Below, piece after piece: positions 58,143-64,000 of a stretch of 64,000 nt of DNA. The DNA is taken from assembly GCA_965233665.1 (NCBI GenBank), contig CBDDTG010000069.1:124001-188000 (forward strand), written 5' to 3'. Numbering within the stretch: the first letter of the stretch is position 1; each line of letters opens with the position of its first letter. The notes beneath the pieces are model-generated. The model did no database searches. It was not told the DNA's origin and saw only the letters and a program-made list of their open reading frames with translations. The DNA is from Bacterioplanes sp965233665. GTDB lineage: Bacteria; Pseudomonadota; Gammaproteobacteria; Pseudomonadales; Oceanobacteraceae. A program made the position numbers and the translations under genes.

Positions 58143-59879
58143 TTACTGCTGAGCATTCAGCTGCGGTACCGTCAGTACCTTGGCTTCACCGACACCTCTG
58201 GGGTCCGATGCCGCACTCACCTTACTGTTGTTAACATCCCAGACAATGGCCTGCATATTGCCGTACTGGCGACCAACTGAGCGCACGTCATGACCTAAGT
58301 TTCGCAGTGCCGCTTGCTCTGCTCGGGTAAAGGTCGTTGGTTCCATTTGGATGCGGTCAGGCAAATACTGATGATGGAAACGCGGCTGGCTGACCCACTC
58401 GTGCACGGGCTGTCCTTGAATGTGCCCTAAGGTACCTAGCAGCACCTGGGTGATAATTCGGCTGCCACCCGGTGCGCCTAATATGGCGATTTGATCGCAG
58501 CTTTCGATCATGGTGGGCGTCATGCTCGATAACGGTCGTTTGCCACCTTCAATGGCATTGGCCTCAGCACCGACCAGGCCGTAGCTGTTAGGTACGCCAG
58601 GGGCTAACGAAAAATCGTCCATTTCGTTGTTGAGCACCACACCGGCCACGGTAAAAGCAGAGCCAAACGGCAAGTTAATGCTAAGGGTGGCCGAGACGCG
58701 GTTGCCGTATTTATCCAGTACCGATAAATGGGTGGTGTGGCGACCTTCGTACAGATTGGCTGGGCCTTGCATCTCTAAGCTCACGGACGCTTTATGGGCA
58801 TCAATGCTGGCGGCATAGTCCGCTGCACGCTGTTCGGATAACAGCTTGTCGATGGGGACTTGATAAAAATCCGGGTCACCCAAGAACTCAGCGCGATCAC
58901 GATAAGCGCGACGCATTACTTCGGCAAGCAAGTGGGTCTGCGCAACTTTGCCGAGCTGACGCCAGTCAGTGCCAGTTTGTTGTTGGTAGGCGTCGAGCAT
59001 GCTCAGCATTTGCACCAGGGCAATGCCACCGGATGACGGTGGCGGCGCGCTGACAATGGTGTGCTCCCCGTATTCAAAGACAATGGGCTCACGCTCTACC
59101 ACTTGATAGCTGGCCAAATCCTCCAGTGTCCAATCTCCGCCATTCTTCTGTACTGCATCGACCAAGGTTTGGGCGAGTTCGCCTTGATAAAAACCCGCTT
59201 TACCTTGCTCTGCTAGCAACTCCAGTGTTGCGGCTAACTCTGGCTGCACAATGCGGTGGCCAATGTCGGGAATCTGGTTGTCGTGCAGAAATATGGCGGC
59301 TGTTGTTGGGTAGCGTTGCATGTAGTGCAGCCGAAAGTTGGCCAGCTTTTGGTAGCGTTGATCGACGGTAAAGCCGCTGCGCGCTTGCTCTATGGCTGGC
59401 GCTAGCACCTGCGGCAAAGACAACAATCCGTAGCGCTGTGATAAATAGGCAAAGGCGGCGGGTTGTCCCGGGATGCCGGCAGCGGAAGGCCCATTGATGG
59501 AACGGTCGCGATCCGGTTTGCCGTCTTTCAGGTAATAATCCCGATGCGCCGCCTTAGGCGCTGTCTCGCGGGCATCAATAAAGCGGTATTTGTCTTCACC
59601 GGCGTTATAAATCAGCCAGAATCCCCCACCGCCAATACCGGCAGCGTAGGGTTCAACCACACCGAGTGAGGCGGCCACGGCAATGGCGGCATCGACGGCA
59701 TTGCCACCGGCGGCCAGCACATCGAGCCCGGCCTGGGTAGCCATGGGATGAGCGCTGGCAATAGCCACTGAGCCGGGTGTAGCGCCCGGTGTGGTGCGAA
59801 CTTCTTCTGGGGTGCTGCTGCAGGCTGCTAGCAGCCAAAGGCTAACGAATAAGGTAAGAATGCTGCGTGCTTGTTTCAT
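58143..59879 (-). CDS. ggt: Gamma-glutamyltransferase, lipoprotein form
   Basis: Ggt cleaves glutathione and other gamma-glutamyl compounds outside the cytoplasm. The 578-residue precursor starts MKQARSILTLFVSLWLLAAC, a lipobox that predicts a lipid-anchored protein. The large subunit has AIASAHPMATQAGLDVLAAGGNAVDAAIAVAASLGVVEPYAAGIGGGGFWL. The self-cleavage site and nucleophile lie in GRHTTHLSVLDKYGN near residue 390, and PLSSMTPTMI and GAPGGSRIITQVL follow. GGAG is upstream of the ATG at 59879. Confidence 0.95.
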   Translation of the reverse strand: MKQARSILTLFVSLWLLAACSSTPEEVRTTPGATPGSVAIASAHPMATQAGLDVLAAGGNAVDAAIAVAASLGVVEPYAAGIGGGGFWLIYNAGEDKYRFIDARETAPKAAHRDYYLKDGKPDRDRSINGPSAAGIPGQPAAFAYLSQRYGLLSLPQVLAPAIEQARSGFTVDQRYQKLANFRLHYMQRYPTTAAIFLHDNQIPDIGHRIVQPELAATLELLAEQGKAGFYQGELAQTLVDAVQKNGGDWTLEDLASYQVVEREPIVFEYGEHTIVSAPPPSSGGIALVQMLSMLDAYQQQTGTDWRQLGKVAQTHLLAEVMRRAYRDRAEFLGDPDFYQVPIDKLLSEQRAADYAASIDAHKASVSLEMQGPANLYEGRHTTHLSVLDKYGNRVSATLSINLPFGSAFTVAGVVLNNEMDDFSLAPGVPNSYGLVGAEANAIEGGKRPLSSMTPTMIESCDQIAILGAPGGSRIITQVLLGTLGHIQGQPVHEWVSQPRFHHQYLPDRIQMEPTTFTRAEQAALRNLGHDVRSVGRQYGNMQAIVWDVNNSKVSAASDPRGVGEAKVLTVPQLNAQQ

Positions 59880-60283
59880 TATTATTAGTCTCCGCGAGTG
59901 TTCTGGGTCAGAAGTTCGCATGCTTTCAGCGCGCCATTCAAGTTTTCTGGCTAGGCGTGTCTCGCATACAATGGTGGTTCCATTGGCAAGAGACAGAACG
60001 AAGCAAGAGGGCTTGAAGGACGCGCCTCAAGGGAGCGAGTGGAAAGCTCAATTACAGCGTTGCTGTTGTTGAAAAGATGCCGATACCTCCCGCGAACAGC
60101 GCTGTGCACTAGCGCTTTCCATTCACTCTGAAAATACGCGAATGTCTGACTCAGGACACTAGACAATGCTAGGAATCAGCGAGCATACAGGGCGAGCGCC
60201 GTGGCTGTCATGTTGTCGGCGGTTATTGGGCGTCGATTTGGCGCAAATAGCAGGGCGCTAGGCAGAGGGAAGAAGTTGAAACA
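59880..60283. other. Intergenic stretch without a recognisable gene
   Basis: About 400 bp between the ggt start and the terminator behind the ferredoxin gene. I see no open frame with coding character, no RNA gene and no repeat shared with the rest of the window. It should contain the ggt promoter on the minus strand. Confidence 0.6.
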
Positions 60284-60307
60284 CAGGCCAGTTGCGTGAC
60301 TGGCCTG
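60284..60307 (-). terminator. Terminator hairpin behind the ferredoxin gene
   Basis: CAGGCCAGT (60284-60292) and ACTGGCCTG (60299-60307) form a perfect 9-bp stem with a 6-nt loop. On the minus strand a T-rich segment follows. A second small stem (GCCTAA/TTAGGC, 60310-60326) covers the ferredoxin stop codon. Confidence 0.75.
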
Positions 60308-60320
60308 ACGCCTAAGTGAT

Positions 60321-60578
60321 TTAGGCGATTTTTTTGCCGGTCAGGCGCTCGTATTTGGCTTCCAGCTCTTCTTGAGTTTCCTGATTGTTGTCATCGTGCG
60401 GAATGCAGTCGACCGGGCACACCAGCTGGCACTGGGGCTCATCATAGTGGCCTACGCATTCAGTGCATTTGGCTGGATCTATTTCGTAGATTTCTTCGCC
60501 CGCAGAAATGGCTTCATTGGGGCACTCGGGTTCGCACACATCACAGTTGATGCATTCATCGGTGATAATCAACGCCAT
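60321..60578 (-). CDS. YfhL-type dicluster 4Fe-4S ferredoxin
   Basis: The 85-residue protein has two cluster motifs: CINCDVCEPECPNEAIS (CxxCxxCxxxCP) near residue 9 and CTECVGHYDEPQCQLVCPVDCI near 38, with the longer spacing typical of the Allochromatium/YfhL group. It ends in a charged helix (QETQEELEAKYERLTGKK). Such ferredoxins serve radical and RNA-modifying enzymes. It lies 44 bp downstream of coaD on the same strand, a common pairing. Confidence 0.93.
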   Translation of the reverse strand: MALIITDECINCDVCEPECPNEAISAGEEIYEIDPAKCTECVGHYDEPQCQLVCPVDCIPHDDNNQETQEELEAKYERLTGKKIA

Positions 60579-60622
60579 GACATACCTCCGTCATATCATC
60601 CGCAAGCGGATGGGCACACAGG

Positions 60623-61099
60623 TTAACTGACGCGTTTTTGCAGGGCTTTGGCAACGCTCGGGTGAACGAAGTTGCTGACGTCGCCGTTTAAAGACGCGAT
60701 CTCTCTCACCAGCGTGGATGAAATATAAGAGTACTTCTCTGCCGGAGTCAGGAACATGCTCTCAACATTCGGCGCCAACACACGGTTCATGTTGGCGAGC
60801 TGGAATTCGTATTCAAAGTCAGATACCGCACGCAGGCCGCGCAAAATGATATTGGCGTTGTGTTCACGCACGAAGTCAGACAACAGGTTGTCAAAGCCGG
60901 TGACTTCGACATTGTGCAAGTGCCCGAGCACATCGCGCGCCAGATCGACGCGGGTATCCAAGTCCAGCATGGGCTGTTTTTTAGGGTTGTCTGCGACGGC
61001 AATAATAATGTGGTCAAACAGACGCGCGGCACGTTCCACCAGATCGGTATGTCCATTGGTGATGGGATCAAAGGTGCCTGGGTAAACGACCGTATTCAT
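60623..61099 (-). CDS. coaD: Phosphopantetheine adenylyltransferase
   Basis: CoaD makes dephospho-CoA. The 158-residue protein has VVYPGTFDPITNGHTDLVERAARLFD (nucleotidyltransferase TxGH) at the N-terminus, VTGFDNLLSDFVREHNANIILRGLRAVSDFEYEFQLANMNRVL in the middle, and YSYISSTLVREIASLNGDVSNFVHPSVAKAL at the end, all diagnostic. Confidence 0.98.
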   Translation of the reverse strand: MNTVVYPGTFDPITNGHTDLVERAARLFDHIIIAVADNPKKQPMLDLDTRVDLARDVLGHLHNVEVTGFDNLLSDFVREHNANIILRGLRAVSDFEYEFQLANMNRVLAPNVESMFLTPAEKYSYISSTLVREIASLNGDVSNFVHPSVAKALQKRVS

Positions 61100-61222
61100 A
61101 ATTAGCCCTTGTGCTGGTTGCTATCATCACGGTGGGACGGCCAGTGCTGTGGCCTGTCCCGGGCGCATAGTAAACAAAAAGGACAAACCCTGCCAAACCT
61201 AATCAGCCGGGCTTGCTATGAA

Positions 61223-61855
61223 TCAAGTCTCCTCAATAAAGCCTGTGCCGACAAAACGGCGCTGAGCATTGCCGCGGGTCAGCTGTAGATGCTGCTGCCA
61301 GCGTTGCTGTTGCTGCAGGCGTAGCTCTACATTGGCCTGCTGTTTTAGTTTATGTAGCAGCAAGCAGCGCGCTAATTTTTTGTTGGCGTGCTGACTGCGT
61401 TCACTCTCGACCCGCACCTGCAAGCCGGTAAGTTTATGTCTGGCTTGAACGGCTGAATCCGTGGTATTCACATGCTGGCCACCAGCGCCAGAGGCGCGAC
61501 AGCTACGATATTCAATATCACCGTCAACCAGCCCTGGCTCGGTTTCTGATGAACTCAACTCGAAGCTTTCGCCACTAAAGAACCAGTTTTTGCGTTTATG
61601 TTTAGGCCGGTAAGGGCTGGCACAGACCCACAACATAGGTCCTTGCCAGAGCTGGCTTAAAGCACTGGCATTACTGCCCGTTAACTGCACCAACACAGAT
61701 TTAAAGCAGCCTGCACGGCGGCCAGGCTGTTGTTCCAGCAGTTTGCAGCCAAGCTGCTGTTGCTGGGCTTCATGTTGCAGTTGCTTTAACGCTAAGCCGA
61801 CAGCGCGCTTACATTCTTCCGGACCGCGGCCAGCGGATAACTGTAATAACCACAT
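61223..61855 (-). CDS. prfH: Peptide chain release factor homolog PrfH
   Basis: PrfH is an RF-like protein that acts on ribosomes whose 16S decoding centre has been cut, in partnership with the RtcB2 ligase. The 210-residue protein has the GGQ peptidyl-hydrolysis motif in CRASGAGGQHVNTTDSAVQARH near residue 118 and a KLARCLLLHKL helix, but lacks the stop-codon-reading domain 2 of true release factors. The ATG overlaps the rtcB stop by one base (TGATG), so translation depends on reading through the end of rtcB, now split by an insertion element. Confidence 0.92.
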   Translation of the reverse strand: MWLLQLSAGRGPEECKRAVGLALKQLQHEAQQQQLGCKLLEQQPGRRAGCFKSVLVQLTGSNASALSQLWQGPMLWVCASPYRPKHKRKNWFFSGESFELSSSETEPGLVDGDIEYRSCRASGAGGQHVNTTDSAVQARHKLTGLQVRVESERSQHANKKLARCLLLHKLKQQANVELRLQQQQRWQQHLQLTRGNAQRRFVGTGFIEET

Positions 61856-63275
61856 CAGCAGCGCCCTCCCTGGGTTTTAAAGGTCAGCACTGGCCTGAGT
61901 TTGGCAATCAAGCGAATAAGCCCGGCTTGCTGCATATCGTCGATAACTTGCTGGCTGTCTTTATAGGCTTGCGGTGCTTCTTCGTACAGCAGGGTTTTAT
62001 CCTCACAGATCACCAGGCTGCCTAAGCGGGTGCGACGCAAATCGGCTTGGCTGTATTTGTGGCAGAGGAACCTCTGAATAATTCGGTGCCCGCTCTGGAT
62101 CGTCAGAGAGCTTCGAATCCCGAAGCCGGTTTGCCGCTTTAGCCGGCTACAGCAAAAATCGGCGACACCGAGTCGGAGTTCTCTGGCGATCCCCATCGGG
62201 CGCGGGCAGCAGGCTCTCATAGCTTCGTTGGCAATGTTGAAAAGGACTGGCCATTTCCTGCCATCGCCGCCTTGTTCTGAAAGCCTGCTGCACTCGCGCA
62301 GAGCTGTGCAGAATCATCCAGAGGTTCCTTACGCCCTTTGCAATCGGAGCGCTTCCATTTACGCCCTGCACCGTGTGCCAAAGACCACAGCGTGGTGCTG
62401 GCGTGGCTGGCGTCTGCAATGGGTTCAACCAGCCAGGAATAATCGCCACGAGAGCCTGGAATCACGACTAAGCCCTGATCCGACGGCGTCGCACCTTTGC
62501 GGTGCAGCCAGCCTGGCTGAGTGTCAGTAACCTGGCTAACCAGGTTGTGATTAACATCGAGCAGCGGCCGGCCTTCGGTTTTTATCGCCTGCAAAAAGCG
62601 CCGAGCGATCAACTCTCGATTAAGCTCTGCCCAGCGCAAGGCGTCGTCATGCTGCTGCAGGTACGCCTGTTGCTCAGAGCTGCCATCACTGAGGCCGGCG
62701 TGGCCAAACTGCTGCACATGCTGTTGCAAGATTTGTTGCCCTAAGCCGCGTGAACCGGAATGCACCAGCAGTTGTATGCGTTGTTTATCTAGGCCGCAGG
62801 CGTCAAAGCGGGCGCGATCAAAGATCTCATCCACTTGCTGAAACTCGGCAAAATGATTGCCACCACCCATGGTGCCGAGGGCGGAATCAAACCCCTGCTG
62901 CTGGATGTGGCGCTGTTGCTTTTCATCATGAATAGCTTGTTGCCAGCTGGCATTGAGCGGGCTTTCTACCCCGGTTAACGCCTGTGCCCAGCTGTCGGGT
63001 TTGGCTTTGCGGACTATGACATCGCTTTGCCACAATGCCATGCCACAGCCAATATCGCTGCCGACTAACGCGGGATACAGTTGGCCCTGGCTTAAGCAGG
63101 CTGCGCCGATGGGATAGCCCTTGCCTGGATGCAGATCCGGCATGCCTGCCACCCGAAACATGCCGGGTAATCCCGCTGTGTTATGTAATTGTTGAATGGC
63201 TTGGCCTTCGATCCAGCTATTTTTCGATGCCAGCAGGCAAACCTGTTCAGAAAGAAATTGTATGGACGTGCCCAT
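61855..63275 (-). pseudogene. rtcB: rtcB (RtcB2-type RNA ligase) split by an insertion element
   Basis: RtcB joins RNA 2',3'-cyclic phosphate to 5'-OH ends. The N-terminal part (63275 to about 62331) has AGMPDLHPGKGYPIGAAC, PALVGSDIGCGMALW (metal Cys), GTMGGGNHFAEF, VHSGSRGLGQQI and SLAHGAGRKWKRSDCKGR, then runs into a 264-bp element and stops at 62217. The C-terminal part (about 62065 to 61855) resumes in another frame with KYSQADLRRTRLGSLVICEDKTLLYEEAPQAYKD. Inside the element the stop of the first half and an ATG of the second overlap as ATGA (62220-62217). GGAG precedes the start at 63275. As written, no single intact RtcB can be made. Confidence 0.88.
62066..62329. mobile_element. 264-bp MITE-like element inside rtcB
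   Basis: The ends are 19-bp inverted repeats with two mismatches: AGGAACCTCTGAATAATTC at 62066-62084, and the reverse complement AGGAACCTCTGGATGATTC at 62311-62329. The interior has no open frame of its own for a transposase. It interrupts rtcB between KGR and HKYS codons. No clear target duplication is seen; restoring the rtcB frame requires removal of 2 modulo 3 extra bases, so a 2-bp duplication would fit. The parent insertion sequence is not in the window. Confidence 0.82.
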
Positions 63276-63316
63276 AGCTCCAATTCTCTTTTAAATGGAT
63301 AACAAAAGTTGAATTG

Positions 63317-63382
63317 GCAGGCCGCAGATATTCTGAGCCCAGAGCAGCTATTGCGTATGAATTAGCTGAGGGCGAGGCCTGC
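63317..63382 (-). ncRNA. Possible structured RNA upstream of rtcB
   Basis: GCAGGCC (63317-63323) and GGCCTGC (63376-63382) can close a 66-nt region with a perfect 7-bp stem. Inside are CAGCTA/TAGCTG (63345-63350 with 63363-63368, 12-nt loop) and a small TCTG/CAGA hairpin, so a three-way junction is possible. It lies 41 bp before the rtcB start and could be in its leader or transcribed alone. It lacks tRNA T-arm and anticodon features. Confidence 0.3.
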
Positions 63383-63558
63383 ATCAGAACGAATAAACAA
63401 CATGGGTCATACTCCTGTGCAGTGTGTGAATGGATAAAGAGCGCGCATCATAGCGATAGCCAACGTTCTAAACAAGCGACAGGTCATGGCATACTGAAGC
63501 ATGCAGAAGCTCGCTGGGTTTTTGCGCGGTGTTTCACAGTGGAGTCTCGGCGCGAGTA

Positions 63559-64000
63559 ATGAAAACCCAGTTTATTCATTTTTTGCAGCAACAAGGTGCC
63601 AGTACCGACGATGTTGATGTGCTCACCAGTCAGGCCCAGCCAATGACACTGCCTGCCAAAACCTTGTTGGCTCCACAAGGGCAATGCTTACAGCACTTTT
63701 ATTGGCTTTTTTCTGGCATTGGTCACGCTTGCTACATCACCGCAGGTGGTAAATCATTTAGCAAAGAATTTTATTGGGAAGGCGATTGGGTGATTGGCTT
63801 TGAGCCGTTGGTGTCCGAGCAGCCCCTGCCATATCAGCAAGAAACCCTGAGCGAATGTCAGCTGATGGCGTTGCCCATATCACTGTTAAAACACTGGCGT
63901 ATGCGACGTCATCCTTGGTATACGAGGTTGTTGGAGTCGCAGCTACTGCATAAGGAAAATAAAGAGCGGTTGCTGCTGTTAAACAATCCGGAGCAGCGCT
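63559..64000 (+). CDS. Crp/Fnr-family cyclic nucleotide-binding-like regulator, N-terminal part
   Basis: The frame runs from ATG 63559 to the right edge (147 codons). The visible part is a cupin-like effector domain: LPAKTLLAPQGQCLQHFYWLFSGIGHACYITAGGKSFSKEFYWEGDWVIGFEPLVSEQPLPYQQETLSECQLMALPISLL, followed by the dimer helix with HKENKERLLLLNNPEQR. The RLLLLN-PEQR end is what precedes the DNA-binding domain in this family, which must lie beyond the window. There is no Cys cluster of FNR type and no RxS cAMP pocket motif, so its ligand is unknown. It is divergent from the rtcB-prfH unit and could regulate it. Confidence 0.8.
   Translation, partial: MKTQFIHFLQQQGASTDDVDVLTSQAQPMTLPAKTLLAPQGQCLQHFYWLFSGIGHACYITAGGKSFSKEFYWEGDWVIGFEPLVSEQPLPYQQETLSECQLMALPISLLKHWRMRRHPWYTRLLESQLLHKENKERLLLLNNPEQR

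Noticed and set aside
59880..60320. A hidden small gene or RNA in the long ggt-ferredoxin gap
   Set aside because: Apart from the terminator hairpins behind the ferredoxin gene, I found no coding pattern, strong hairpin or repeat.
63317..63382. A tRNA gene upstream of rtcB
   Set aside because: The 7-bp closing stem resembles an acceptor stem, but there is no T-arm consensus, anticodon arm or CCA end on either strand.
1..64000. CRISPR arrays, prophage or plasmid replication genes
   Set aside because: No regularly spaced repeats, phage structural genes or replication initiators are visible anywhere in the window.

Overview
The window is chromosomal DNA of a gammaproteobacterium, most likely a marine Oceanospirillales-type organism. 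The gene orders point there: parE-yqiA-cpdA-yqiB-nudF beside tolC, the waaA/hldE/hldD/acyltransferase inner-core block, and the order spoT-rpoZ-gmk-yicC-rph-crc-pyrE-slmA-argB-algC-dut-coaBC-radC-rpmB-rpmG-mutM, an arrangement familiar from pseudomonads and their relatives. A Crc-like protein and a long membrane-anchored AlgC fit the same group. The genus cannot be fixed from sequence alone. I see no rRNA, no canonical tRNA, no CRISPR array and no prophage.

Layout. 1-5.1 kb (minus strand): the start of a periplasmic ligand-binding sensor gene, parE, yqiA, cpdA, yqiB and nudF. 5.2-11.4 kb: tolC, then LPS inner-core genes (waaA opposite hldE-hldD-acyltransferase). 11.4-18.5 kb: an unusual response regulator, a coiled-coil membrane protein, a minus-strand run of exonuclease, orphan GspE/PilB-type ATPase and CYTH-CHAD triphosphatase, then argA. 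18.5-23.5 kb: a bile-acid-type symporter and a four-gene envelope cluster (barrel protein, half-size binding protein, a fusion of a chalcone-isomerase-like domain, a TolA-like coil and two TonB C-termini, and a Gln-rich periplasmic coiled coil). 23.5-30.5 kb: patatin-like protein, TonB-N-terminus-like protein, folA, an EAL protein with a degenerate GGDEF site, thyA, lgt, a TauE-type permease and a NIPSNAP-like protein. 30.5-37.3 kb: stringent response and nucleotide genes (spoT, rpoZ, gmk), a gene with an in-frame amber codon, a cytochrome c / cytochrome b pair, yicC and rph.

At 37.3-46.5 kb a type I restriction-modification island (hsdM-hsdS-hsdR plus a YgjP-type metallopeptidase) sits exactly between rph and crc. 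It is bracketed by a 197-bp direct repeat made of the last 168 bp of rph plus its terminator; the copies differ at 18 positions and no integrase is present. HsdR carries an unusual C-terminal extension with a hydrophobic helix. After the island the housekeeping order resumes (crc, pyrE, a DUF4124 protein, slmA, argB, algC, dut, coaBC, radC, rpmB, rpmG, mutM), followed by a small outer-membrane protein, ggt, a ferredoxin and coaD.

The right end holds an RNA-repair module, rtcB-prfH. rtcB is split by a 264-bp miniature inverted-repeat element, and a possible structured RNA lies just upstream of it. A partial Crp/Fnr-family regulator closes the window. The best leads for something undescribed are the TonB/chalcone-isomerase fusion cluster, the HsdR extension inside the rph-flanked island, and the MITE-split rtcB-prfH locus.
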